From Pseudomonas sp. KK4 (GTDB lineage: Bacteria; Pseudomonadota; Gammaproteobacteria; Pseudomonadales; Pseudomonadaceae), in the NCBI RefSeq assembly GCF_001984065.1, contig NZ_LYVP01000002.1, positions 94,893 through 158,892 on the forward strand: DNA of 64,000 nucleotides, given 5' to 3'. A program made the position numbers and the translations under genes. Position 1 is the stretch's first letter; each line of letters opens with the position of its first letter. This document shows, piece after piece, positions 42,298-50,810 of this stretch. The notes under the pieces were generated by a model. That model was not told where the DNA came from. It worked only from the letters and a program-made list of their open reading frames with translations, and made no database searches.

Positions 42298-43224
42298 TTA
42301 CTTCTGCGCTCCGTCATCCAGCTGCAGATTGGCCTGGGTCAGGTTGCTGCCCGCCGGCACGCTGCGGGTCAGCCAGACGTTGCCGCCGATGGTCGAGCCC
42401 TTGCCGATGGTGATCCGCCCCAGAATGGTCGCGCCGGCGTAGATCACCACGTCGTCCTCGACAATCGGATGGCGCGGCTGGCCCTTCTGCAACTGGCCGT
42501 CTTCGTCCGCCGGGAAGCGCTTGGCGCCCAAAGTCACCGCCTGATAAATCCGCACCCGCTCGCCAATGATCGCTGTCTCGCCGATCACCACGCCGGTCCC
42601 GTGATCGATGAAGAAACTGCGGCCGATCTGCGCACCCGGGTGGATGTCGATGCCGGTGGCCGAGTGGGCGATTTCCGCGCTGATCCGCGCCAGCAACGGC
42701 AGCCCGGCGCGGTACAGATGATGGGCCAAACGATGATGAATCACCGCCAGAATCCCCGGGTAGCACAGCAGCACCTCATCGACGCTGCGCGCCGCCGGGT
42801 CACCGTGATAGGCCGCCAGCACATCGGTATCCAGCAGGCTGCGCAACCCTGGCAGCGCGAGGGCGAAATCCTGAATGATCTGGATCGTGCGGGCTTCGAT
42901 CTCGTTATCGGCCTGGGCGCTATGACGCGCGGCGTAACGCAGCTCCAGGCGTGCCTGGGCCAGCAAGGCATTGAGCGCTACGTCCAGGGTGTGGCCGACG
43001 TAGAAGTCTTCGCTTTCCTCACGCAGGTCCACCGGCCCTAGACGCATCGGGAACAGCGCCCCGCACAGCGCTTCGAGAATCTCCGCCATCGCCGCCCGGG
43101 ACGGCAGCTCGCGACCGCCCTGCTCGGTGCTGGCGCGGCCGTTTTGCGCACGCCACTGATCACGTGCGGTGCGCAGCTGGCTGACGATGGTCTGCAATTG
43201 CCAATGGCTGGAACGCTCACTCAC
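42298..43224 (-). CDS. cysE: Serine O-acetyltransferase (EpsC/CysE type)
   Basis: 308 residues, the long form of the enzyme. The C-terminal left-handed beta helix shows the hexapeptide repeats DIHPGAQIGRSFFIDHG, TGVVIGETAIIGERVRIYQA and the VTLGAKRF turn. It acetylates serine with acetyl-CoA to give O-acetylserine, the cysteine precursor and CysB inducer. It is divergent from D-cysteine desulfhydrase and the cystine importer, so this block is dedicated to cysteine metabolism. Confidence 0.9.
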   Translation of the reverse strand: MSERSSHWQLQTIVSQLRTARDQWRAQNGRASTEQGGRELPSRAAMAEILEALCGALFPMRLGPVDLREESEDFYVGHTLDVALNALLAQARLELRYAARHSAQADNEIEARTIQIIQDFALALPGLRSLLDTDVLAAYHGDPAARSVDEVLLCYPGILAVIHHRLAHHLYRAGLPLLARISAEIAHSATGIDIHPGAQIGRSFFIDHGTGVVIGETAIIGERVRIYQAVTLGAKRFPADEDGQLQKGQPRHPIVEDDVVIYAGATILGRITIGKGSTIGGNVWLTRSVPAGSNLTQANLQLDDGAQK

Positions 43225-43414
43225 GGTAAAAACTCCTCACGGGCGACCGGACTGTCTGGCCGCGCTGACGGCGATTACTTTACGGCAAGGCCTGCGGCGC
43301 AAATTAAGAACCGATTGTGCTGTGGTCAGCACCTTTGGCTATAAGCGATTGGCGGTTGCCCGTGCCTGAGGGCGTGCCTATAGTCCTGAGATCTTCCACC
43401 GCCAGTACGGAATC

Positions 43415-44410
43415 ATGATCATCAAACAACAGCTTGCCCGCTTTAACCGCCTCGACCTGCTCGGTCAGCCCACTCCCCTGGAAAAACTCGAACGCCTGTC
43501 GACCTGGCTGGGGCGCGACGTCTACGTCAAACGCGATGACCTGACCCCACTCGCCATGGGCGGCAACAAGCTGCGCAAACTCGAATACCTGGCCGCCGAT
43601 GCCTTGGCCCAGGGTGCCGACACCTTGATTACCGCCGGCGCGCTGCAATCGAACCATGTGCGTCAGACCGCGGCCATTGCCGCACAACTCGGCCTGGGCT
43701 GTATCGCGTTGCTGGAAAACCCGCTGGGCACCGACGACGCCAACTATATCGGCAACGGCAACCGGCTGTTGCTGGACCTGTTCGATGCCAAGGTCGAGCT
43801 GGTCGAGAACCTCGACAACGCCGACGAGCAATTGCAGGCCCTGGCGGCGCGTCTGCGCAACAACGGCAAAAAGCCCTATCTGGTGCCCATCGGCGGCTCC
43901 AATGCCTTGGGCGCGCTGGGTTACGTGCGCGCTGGCCTGGAACTGGCCGAGCAGATCAAGGACACCGGCCTGAATTTCGCCGCCGTGGTCCTCGCCTCCG
44001 GCAGCGCCGGGACCCACAGCGGCCTGGCGCTGGCACTGAACGAGGCGCTGCCGGACCTGCCGGTGATCGGCGTTACGGTCTCGCGCAGCGAAGAAGATCA
44101 GTTTCCGAAGGTGCAGGGACTGGCCGAGCGCACCGCCGAACTGCTGGGCGTGGCCTTGCCGGAGAGTTTCAAGGTCGAGTTGTGGGACGAGTACTTCGCG
44201 CCGCGCTACGGCGAGCCGAATGCCGGCACGCTGGCGGCGGTGAAACTGGTGGCGAGTCAGGAAGGCCTGTTGCTCGACCCGGTCTACACCGGCAAGGCCA
44301 TGGCCGGGTTGCTGGACGGCATCGGACGTTCGCGCTTCGACGAGGGCCCGATCATCTTCCTGCACACCGGCGGCGCCCCGGCGTTGTTCGCCTACAAAGA
44401 TTTCCTGTAA
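43415..44410 (+). CDS. dcyD: D-cysteine desulfhydrase
   Basis: 331 residues, a PLP enzyme of the tryptophan-synthase-beta fold. The PLP lysine is predicted at Lys52 in [10 protein letters not shown], with SNHVRQTAA and SGSAGTHSG as the cofactor phosphate and substrate pockets. It breaks D-cysteine into pyruvate, ammonia and sulfide. The adjacent tcyA-tcyL-tcyN importer mirrors the enteric dcyD / fliY-yecSC arrangement, which supports the assignment over ACC deaminase. Confidence 0.9.
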   Translation: MIIKQQLARFNRLDLLGQPTPLEKLERLSTWLGRDVYVKRDDLTPLAMGGNKLRKLEYLAADALAQGADTLITAGALQSNHVRQTAAIAAQLGLGCIALLENPLGTDDANYIGNGNRLLLDLFDAKVELVENLDNADEQLQALAARLRNNGKKPYLVPIGGSNALGALGYVRAGLELAEQIKDTGLNFAAVVLASGSAGTHSGLALALNEALPDLPVIGVTVSRSEEDQFPKVQGLAERTAELLGVALPESFKVELWDEYFAPRYGEPNAGTLAAVKLVASQEGLLLDPVYTGKAMAGLLDGIGRSRFDEGPIIFLHTGGAPALFAYKDFL

Positions 44411-44728
44411 ACCGCCCCTCCCCTGTAGGAGCGAGCACGCTCGCGATGGTCGTGAACGATAACGCTGGGAGCCTGACACCCCGCGGTGTCTTGTCGCCCA
44501 TCGCGAGCATGCTCGCTCTTACAGAGGAAGCTCTTTTATTCATAAATTGAATAAGCAGAAGATAATTTATTATTTTCTAATCTAAAAACGCCACCATATA
44601 GTCATACTGAAGGCGCATTTCCCGAGAGACGCATACGCTGCTTTAAGGCAGGATATCGCTGTCATCCAATTCCCGATTTCGCCAACCTTTCCAAACGCAT
44701 TTTCCATAAGAAAACACAGGGGCTAGTC
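44411..44728. other. Repeat and AT-rich leader upstream of tcyA
   Basis: A 318-bp gap. After the repeat at 44423-44524 comes an AT-rich stretch (44530-44600), unusual for this chromosome, that probably holds the tcyA promoter. It includes TTTATTATTTTCTAAT at 44566-44581, comparable with the tracts upstream of tauA and sfnB. No ORF of merit. Confidence 0.5.
44423..44524. repeat. Inverted pair, CTGTAGGAGCGAGCACGCTCGCGAT family
   Basis: Arms CTGTAGGAGCGAGC and GCTCGCTCTTACAG about 100 bp apart, each with an internal CGAGC/GCTCG stem. A second family with its own spacing; also at 47024-47124, with single arms at 61149 and 63950. Confidence 0.8.
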
Positions 44729-45523
44729 ATGAATTTTTCCGCACTACGTCGAAATCTGCTGGTGGGTTCGCTGGGCCTGGCACTGAGCGCCGGCCTGATC
44801 GGCCAGGCGGTTGCCGGTGAGCAGCTGCAAAAAATCAAGGATGCCGGCGTGATCAACGTTGGCCTTGAAGGCACTTACCCGCCGTTCAGCTTCGTCGATG
44901 CCGACGGCAAACTGGCCGGTTTCGAAGTCGAATTCTCCGAAGCCCTGGCCAAAGAGCTGGGCGTGAAGGTCAAGCTGCAGCCGACCAAATGGGACGGCAT
45001 CCTCGCGGCACTGGAATCCAAGCGTCTGGACGCGGTGATCAACCAGGTGACCATCTCCGAAGAACGCAAGAAAAAGTATGACTTCTCCGAGCCGTACACC
45101 GTTTCCGGTATCCAGGCGCTGGTGCTGAACAAGAACAAGGACACCATCAAGTCCGCCGATGACCTGGCCGGCAAGAAAGTCGGTGTAGGCCTGGGCACCA
45201 ACTACGAACAATGGCTCAAGGACAATCAGCCTAAAGCCATCATCAAGACCTACGACGATGATCCGACCAAGTTCCAGGACCTGCGCGTCGGCCGCATCGA
45301 CGCCATCCTGATCGACCGCCTCGCCGCACTGGAATACGCCAAGAAGGCCAAGGACACCGTTGCCGCCGGCGACGCGTTCTCCCGCCAGGAAGCCGGTATC
45401 GCCCTGCGCAAAGGCGAGCCAGAACTGCTGGCTGCGGTGAACAAGGCAATCGACAAGCTGCGCGCCGACGGCACGCTGAAAAAGCTTTCGGAAAAATACT
45501 TCAGCGCTGACGTCACTCAATAA
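44729..45523 (+). CDS. tcyA: TcyA cystine ABC transporter binding protein
   Basis: 264 residues. A signal peptide (MNFSALRRNLLVGSLGLALS) is cut near AVA-GEQ. The extracellular solute-binding family 3 signature GTYPPFSFVDADGKLAGFEV is followed by the periplasmic core. It binds L-cystine (FliY/TcyJ type). The stop overlaps the tcyL start (TAATG). It heads a three-gene importer. Confidence 0.92.
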   Translation: MNFSALRRNLLVGSLGLALSAGLIGQAVAGEQLQKIKDAGVINVGLEGTYPPFSFVDADGKLAGFEVEFSEALAKELGVKVKLQPTKWDGILAALESKRLDAVINQVTISEERKKKYDFSEPYTVSGIQALVLNKNKDTIKSADDLAGKKVGVGLGTNYEQWLKDNQPKAIIKTYDDDPTKFQDLRVGRIDAILIDRLAALEYAKKAKDTVAAGDAFSRQEAGIALRKGEPELLAAVNKAIDKLRADGTLKKLSEKYFSADVTQ

Positions 45524-46188
45524 TGGAAGAAGCTTTTCAACTCGCACTGGATTCCGCGCCCTTTCTGCTCAAGGGCGCGTACTACACAGTGATCCTGAGC
45601 CTGGGCGGCATGTTCTTTGGCCTGGTGATGGGGTTCGGCCTGGCGCTCATGCGCCTGTCGCGCTTCAAACTGGTGAGCTGGATCGCCCGCATCTACGTGT
45701 CGTTCTTTCGCGGCACGCCGTTGCTGGTGCAACTGTTCGTGATCTATTACGGCTTGCCGCAAATGGGTCTGGAACTCGATCCGCTGCCGGCGGCCCTGAT
45801 CGGCTTCTCGCTGAACATGGCCGCCTATGCCTGTGAAATCCTGCGTGCCGCGATCAGCTCCATCGAACGTGGCCAATGGGAAGCGGCTGCCAGTATCGGC
45901 ATGACCCGTGCGCAGACCCTGCGCCGGGCCATCATTCCGCAGGCGATGCGCACCGCATTGCCGCCACTGGGCAACAGCTTCATTTCGCTGGTCAAGGACA
46001 CCGCGCTGGCGGCCACCATTCAGGTGCCGGAGCTGTTCCGTCAGGCACAGCTGATCACCGCCAGGACCTTCGAAGTCTTCACTATGTACCTTGCCGCCGC
46101 GCTGATTTACTGGATTCTGGCCACGGTGCTTTCGCACCTGCAGAACCGGTTGGAAGTTCGGGTCAATCGGCACGATCAGGAGTCCTGA
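45523..46188 (+). CDS. tcyL: TcyL cystine ABC transporter permease
   Basis: 221 residues with five or so transmembrane helices. The His/Glu/Gln-type permease motif (SFFRGTPLLVQLF) and the EAA loop (AASIGMTRAQTLRRAIIPQA) are intact. It forms the inner-membrane channel with TcyN. Overlaps tcyA by one base and lies four bases before tcyN. Confidence 0.93.
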   Translation: MEEAFQLALDSAPFLLKGAYYTVILSLGGMFFGLVMGFGLALMRLSRFKLVSWIARIYVSFFRGTPLLVQLFVIYYGLPQMGLELDPLPAALIGFSLNMAAYACEILRAAISSIERGQWEAAASIGMTRAQTLRRAIIPQAMRTALPPLGNSFISLVKDTALAATIQVPELFRQAQLITARTFEVFTMYLAAALIYWILATVLSHLQNRLEVRVNRHDQES

Positions 46189-46192
46189 CCCC

Positions 46193-46948
46193 ATGATTGT
46201 CGTGGAAAAACTGACAAAGCAGTTCAAGGGTCAGGTCGTGCTCAACGGCATCGATCTGCAAGTGAAGGAAGGCGAAGTGGTGGCGATCATCGGGCCCAGT
46301 GGCTCGGGCAAGACCACCTTCCTGCGCTGCCTGAACTTCCTCGAAGAACCCACCAGCGGCCGGATCAAGGTCGGCGATATCGAGATCGATACCAGCCGTC
46401 CCCTGAACCAGCAGCAGAGCCTGGTGCGCCGCTTGCGCCAGCACGTGGGCTTCGTGTTCCAGAGCTTCAACCTGTTCCCCCATCGCACCGCCCTGGAAAA
46501 CGTCATCGAAGGCCCGATCATCGTCAAGAAGGTCCCGCACGCCGACGCCGTTGCCCTGGGTAAAAAACTGTTGGCCAAGGTCGGCCTGGCGGGCAAGGAA
46601 GACGCTTACCCGCGCCGCCTCTCGGGCGGCCAGCAACAACGCGTGGCGATCGCCCGCGCGCTGGCGATGGAACCGGAAGTGATCCTGTTCGACGAACCAA
46701 CCTCAGCCCTGGACCCGGAACTGGTGGGCGAAGTGCTGGCGACCATTCGCGGCCTGGCACAGGAAAACCGGACCATGGTCATCGTGACCCATGAGATGGC
46801 TTTTGCTCGTGACGTGGCCAATCGGGTGGTGTTCTTCGACAAGGGTGTGATTGTTGAACAAGGCGAAGCGAAAGCGCTGTTTGCCAACCCGAAAGAAGAA
46901 CGGACAAAACAGTTTCTCAGCAAGTTTCTAAGTCACTCACACGTTTGA
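46193..46948 (+). CDS. tcyN: TcyN cystine ABC transporter ATP-binding protein
   Basis: 251 residues. Walker [11 protein letters not shown]-loop VFQSFNLFPHRT, signature LSGGQQQRVAIARAL and Walker B VILFDEPTSALD are all present. It powers cystine uptake. Cystine taken up here would be reduced to cysteine for use by GshA and for methionine synthesis. Confidence 0.93.
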   Translation: MIVVEKLTKQFKGQVVLNGIDLQVKEGEVVAIIGPSGSGKTTFLRCLNFLEEPTSGRIKVGDIEIDTSRPLNQQQSLVRRLRQHVGFVFQSFNLFPHRTALENVIEGPIIVKKVPHADAVALGKKLLAKVGLAGKEDAYPRRLSGGQQQRVAIARALAMEPEVILFDEPTSALDPELVGEVLATIRGLAQENRTMVIVTHEMAFARDVANRVVFFDKGVIVEQGEAKALFANPKEERTKQFLSKFLSHSHV

Positions 46949-47359
46949 AACATCCCCTGTAGAACCCCCAACTTCCATGGATGGAAGTTACCCCTGCGCA
47001 ATCTTCCCAACAAACACTCGCCACTGTAGGAGCGAGCTCGCTCGCGATGCCGGCAAACGATTACGCGGGCCTGCTGACACACCACGGCGTATTCAAGTCC
47101 ATCGCGAGCAAGCTCGCTCCTACAGAAGCTTTGATAATCACCGCAGCGTTTATTGACCTCAGTGCGTAGGAGCATTCTGATTAATCTCAAATAGCGAGCT
47201 CAACTAACCCGCTCTATTGACTCCCACCAAACCACACTCTTATCTACCCCCACTACAACCCCATTCATTATTTAACCGAGGTAATGAATAGGTCTCGCGT
47301 CAAACTTCCCACCCGTTTCAGAAATGGATTTCGCTGCACTATCTCAAGGAGAGAGAACC
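46949..47359. other. Repeat pair and leader before the tandem-domain gene
   Basis: A 411-bp gap. Most of the first half is the repeat pair at 47024-47124. The second half (47160-47340) is AT-richer and should carry the promoter of the gene at 47360, whose ribosome site is AAGGAGAG at 47345-47352. Frames spanning the repeat are not convincing. Confidence 0.5.
47024..47124. repeat. Inverted pair, CTGTAGGAGCGAGC family
   Basis: Arms CTGTAGGAGCGAGCTCGCTC and GAGCAAGCTCGCTCCTACAG, comparable with 44423-44524. Confidence 0.85.
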
Positions 47360-48070
47360 ATGAACTGCATCTCACGCATCCCGTCCCTGGCACCGCCCAC
47401 CCTGGCGCAAACCAACAAGGCGGGGGTGAATATCCTCGCGGCGGCCAACCTGCTGATCGACGTGGCGCCGTACGCCGGCATGGACGCCGGCGACCTGATC
47501 GAATTGTTCTGGGACAGCCAGTTCGTCGCTTCCCGGGTGCTGACCGAGCAAGACGTTGGCCACACCCTTAGCCTGCGGGTGCCGGAGAGTTTCATCGTCA
47601 GCGGCGCACCCTGGATTCACTATCGAGTGATGCAGGTGGGCAGCCGCCCGATGCTGTCGCTGGCGACCCGGGTGCAGGTCAAGCTCGATTGCCCTGGAAG
47701 CCCGATTTCACCCCATGCCGGCGAAGACAATCAGTACCTGGCGCCGGTGAGCCTGCCGGTCACCATCCGCCGCCGAGGGATCAACCCGAGACAGGTGCAG
47801 CGCGGCGTGCCGCTGGCCATCGAGCCGTACCTCAACATGGCCGAGGGCGACGAAATCACCCTGCGCTGGGGCGATGTGCGCATGGACCTGCCCCCGCTCA
47901 AAGCCGAGCAGGTTGGCCAGCCGATTGCGCTCTGGGTGCCGCCAGCGGTCATCTGTGAAGCGGGTGAGGACCTGCGCCTGGAAGTGACCTACTGCATCCT
48001 CGACCGGGTCGGCAACAACTCCCAATGGGCACCGGCGCGGACGTTGAGGATTGGTATTGCCAACCATTAA
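47360..48070 (+). CDS. Tandem-domain protein of unknown function
   Basis: 236 residues from ATG 47360 with a strong AAGGAGAG site. No signal peptide. Two related all-beta domains are visible: LLIDVAPYAGMDAGDLIELF (about 34-53) matches PLAIEPYLNMAEGDEITLRW (about 151-170), and TEQDVGHTLSLRVPESFI (about 63-80) matches KAEQVGQPIALWVPPAVI (about 181-198). The closing LATRVQVKL and PARTLRIGI also correspond. Larger Pseudomonas proteins have chains of this unit, so this may be a short member of that group. Function is not known. A single gene between the cystine importer and the sfnB cluster. Confidence 0.75.
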   Translation: MNCISRIPSLAPPTLAQTNKAGVNILAAANLLIDVAPYAGMDAGDLIELFWDSQFVASRVLTEQDVGHTLSLRVPESFIVSGAPWIHYRVMQVGSRPMLSLATRVQVKLDCPGSPISPHAGEDNQYLAPVSLPVTIRRRGINPRQVQRGVPLAIEPYLNMAEGDEITLRWGDVRMDLPPLKAEQVGQPIALWVPPAVICEAGEDLRLEVTYCILDRVGNNSQWAPARTLRIGIANH

Positions 48071-48079
48071 AAATCAAGA

Positions 48080-48148
48080 GATCGCAGCCTTCGGCAGCCC
48101 CTGCAGGGGAACGCATTCCAATGTAGGCGCTGCCCAAGGCTGCGATCT
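48080..48148. repeat. Palindromic repeat, GATCGCAGCCTTCGGCAGC family
   Basis: The second copy of the element at 37831-37898, including the ACGCATTCCAATG loop. The arms carry a few changes. Confidence 0.85.
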
Positions 48149-48351
48149 TTTGATCTTCTATGTATATTCCTAAAAGTTAGTTCATAACTTATTTATAAAC
48201 GCTTAGGGTATATACACCGGACCACCGGACATTCTTGTTTTCGTTCGCCGCACCGCGGCGCTTCCATAAGATGTGAGGTAGGTATGGTCCGGAACACAAT
48301 CACCCCAGTGCAGATCGCCAGGGCATTGCGTGCAGCCAGGGAGCGGCACTG

Positions 48352-49593
48352 ATGTCCAGTCTGGCAGATGCAATCGCCCAGAGTGATCTGGATATCGCCC
48401 CCTTGTTGTTGCCCGCACAAGTGCTGCGCAACGACGCACAAGCCATCAAGGCCGCCCATGAGCTGGCGCAAGCCGCTCGCCTGCAAGCGGCCAAGCGTGA
48501 CCAGCAGCGCAAGCTGCCATGGTCGGAAATCGAACAGTTCACCCGCAGCGGTCTTGGCAGCATTGCCATCCCGCGCGAGTACGGTGGGCCGCAGGTTTCC
48601 TTCGTCACCCTCGCCGAAGTCTTCGCGATCATTTCCGCAGCAGACCCGGCCCTCGGACAGATCCCGCAGAACCAGTTCGGCATCCTCAACCTGGTGCTGG
48701 GCAGCGCAACCGAAGCGCAGAAAAAGCAGCTGTTCAAAAGTGTGCTCGAAGGCTGGCGCATCGGTAACGCCGGGCCGGAGCGCGGCGTAAAAAACACCCT
48801 GGAGCTCAAGGCACGCATCACCGCCGACGGCGACGGCTTTGTCCTCAACGGCCAGAAGTTCTATTCCACCGGCGCGCTGTTCGCCCATTGGGTCGCGGTC
48901 AAGGCGCTCAACGACGACGGCAAGCAAGTACTGGCCTTTGTCCGTCGCGGCACGCCGGGGCTGCGCATCGTCGATGACTGGTCGGGCTTCGGCCAGCGCA
49001 CCACCGCCAGCGGCACCATTTTGCTGAACAACGTGCGGGTCGACGCCGAGCTGGTGGTGGACAACTGGAAGATCAACGAACAGCCCAATACCCAGGGCGC
49101 CGTCTCGCAGCTGATTCAAGCGGCCATCGACGCCGGCATCGCCCGTGGCGCCCTCGACGACGCCATCGAATTCGTCAAAACCCGTGCCCGGCCGTGGGTC
49201 GACGCCAACGTCGAACGGGCCAGCGATGACCTCTACGTGATCGCCGACATCGGCAGACTGAAGATCGAACTGCATGCCGCCGAAGCCCTGCTGCGCAAGG
49301 CCGGGCAAGTGCTCGACCAGGTCAGTGCCGCGCCGCTCACCGCCGAGTCCGCCGCTCGCGCTTCCATTGCCGTGGCCGAAGCCAAAGTGCTGACCACCGA
49401 GATCTCGTTGCTGGCCAGCGAAAAACTGTTCGAACTGGCCGGCAGCCGCGCCACCCTCGCCGAATTCAACCTCGACCGCCACTGGCGCAACGCTCGGGTG
49501 CACACCCTGCACGACCCGGTGCGCTGGAAATACCACGCGGTCGGCGCCTATCACCTCAACGGCACGCTCCCCGCTCGCCATTCCTGGATTTAA
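48352..49593 (+). CDS. SfnB-family acyl-CoA-dehydrogenase-like flavoprotein (copy 1)
   Basis: 413 residues with acyl-CoA dehydrogenase N, middle and C domains (IPREYGGPQVSF; VDDWSGFGQRTTASGTI; DRHWRNARVHTLHDPVRW). The catalytic-base region is of the SfnB/DszC type. These flavoproteins oxidise sulfur- or nitrogen-containing small molecules with FMNH2 rather than acyl-CoA. SfnB is linked to sulfone use in P. putida. It is the first gene of a sfnB-sfnB-monooxygenase-metQNI cluster; the upstream 280 bp include a repeat and an AT-rich tract. Confidence 0.85.
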   Translation: MSSLADAIAQSDLDIAPLLLPAQVLRNDAQAIKAAHELAQAARLQAAKRDQQRKLPWSEIEQFTRSGLGSIAIPREYGGPQVSFVTLAEVFAIISAADPALGQIPQNQFGILNLVLGSATEAQKKQLFKSVLEGWRIGNAGPERGVKNTLELKARITADGDGFVLNGQKFYSTGALFAHWVAVKALNDDGKQVLAFVRRGTPGLRIVDDWSGFGQRTTASGTILLNNVRVDAELVVDNWKINEQPNTQGAVSQLIQAAIDAGIARGALDDAIEFVKTRARPWVDANVERASDDLYVIADIGRLKIELHAAEALLRKAGQVLDQVSAAPLTAESAARASIAVAEAKVLTTEISLLASEKLFELAGSRATLAEFNLDRHWRNARVHTLHDPVRWKYHAVGAYHLNGTLPARHSWI

Positions 49594-49616
49594 CGACCAG
49601 ACATCTGGAGAAACTC

Positions 49617-50810
49617 ATGACTCTTTCTCACCACGTCGCGGTCATCACCAGCGATGAGCAAGCCTTGGTCGTTGCCAGTGACCTGGCTGACGATTTCAAA
49701 CGTGACAGCGCCCAGCGCGACCGCGAACGCCGCCTGCCACACCCGGAGCTGGAAGTGTTTTCCCGCTCGGGCCTGTGGGGCATCAGCGTGCCCAAAGAAT
49801 ACGGCGGCGCCGGCGTGTCCAACGTCACCCTGGCCAAAGTCATCGCGCTGATTGCCCAGGCCGACGGCTCCCTGGGGCAAATTCCGCAGAACCATTTTTA
49901 TGCCCTGGAAGTGCTGCGGGTGAACGGCAGTGAAGACCAGAAAAAACGCCTGTACGCCGAAGTATTGGCCGGGCAGCGCTTCGGCAATGCCCTGGCCGAA
50001 CTCGGTACCAAAACCGCCCATGACCGCACCACCCGCCTGACCCGCGACGGCGACGGCTATCGCATCAACGGCCGCAAGTTCTACGCCACCGGCGCGATCT
50101 ACGCCCAGCGCATTCCCACCTCGGTGATCGACGAAAACGGCGTGCAGCAACTGGCCTTCGTACCTCATGACAGCCAGGGCCTGACCGTGATCGACGACTG
50201 GAGCGGCTTCGGCCAGCGCACCACCGGCAGCGGTTCGGTGGTGTTCGAAGACGTCTTCGTGGCCGCTGAAGACGTGATCCCGTTCCAGAGCGCCTTCGAG
50301 CGCCCGACCCCGGTCGGCCCGCTGGCCCAGATTCTCCACGCCGCCATCGACACCGGCATCGCCCGCGCCGCCTACGAAGATGCCCTGCACTTCGTGCGCA
50401 CCAAGACCCGGCCATGGATCGACGCCACCCACGAAAAAGCCATCGACGATCCGCTGACCCTCAAGAGCTTCGGGCACCTGAGCATTCGCCTGCACGCCAC
50501 CGAAGCGCTGCTGGAACGCGCCGGCGAATTTCTCGACAAGGCCCAGGCCAACACCAATGCCGAGACTGTCGCCGCCGCCTCGATCGCCGTTGCCGAAGCG
50601 CGGGCGATCAGCACCGAAATCTCCCTGGCCGCCGGCAGCACCCTGTTCGAATTGGCCGGCAGCCAGGCGACGCTGCGCGAACATGGCCTGGACCGCCACT
50701 GGCGCAACGCCCGGGTGCACACCCTGCACGACCCTGTGCGCTGGAAATACCACGCCGTCGGCAACTACTACCTCAATGATGAAAACCCGCCACTGCGGGG
50801 GACCATCTGA
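49617..50810 (+). CDS. SfnB-family acyl-CoA-dehydrogenase-like flavoprotein (copy 2)
   Basis: 397 residues, closely related to the preceding gene along its whole length (DDWSGFGQRTTGSG; DRHWRNARVHTLHDPVRW in both) and 23 bp after it. This points to a tandem duplication with later divergence. The last base overlaps the ATG of the next gene (TGATG). Its probable role is oxidation of an organosulfur compound in the same pathway; a distinct substrate or an obligate pair are both possible. Confidence 0.85.
   Translation: MTLSHHVAVITSDEQALVVASDLADDFKRDSAQRDRERRLPHPELEVFSRSGLWGISVPKEYGGAGVSNVTLAKVIALIAQADGSLGQIPQNHFYALEVLRVNGSEDQKKRLYAEVLAGQRFGNALAELGTKTAHDRTTRLTRDGDGYRINGRKFYATGAIYAQRIPTSVIDENGVQQLAFVPHDSQGLTVIDDWSGFGQRTTGSGSVVFEDVFVAAEDVIPFQSAFERPTPVGPLAQILHAAIDTGIARAAYEDALHFVRTKTRPWIDATHEKAIDDPLTLKSFGHLSIRLHATEALLERAGEFLDKAQANTNAETVAAASIAVAEARAISTEISLAAGSTLFELAGSQATLREHGLDRHWRNARVHTLHDPVRWKYHAVGNYYLNDENPPLRGTI

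Noticed and set aside
46981..47169. 62-codon frame between the cystine importer and the tandem-domain gene
   Set aside because: It is made almost wholly of the repeat pair at 47024-47124.
48200..48351. A sigma-54 promoter (GG-N10-GC) for the sfnB cluster
   Set aside because: Looked for because some sfn genes use sigma-54; no pair of GG and GC with correct spacing and flanking consensus was found.
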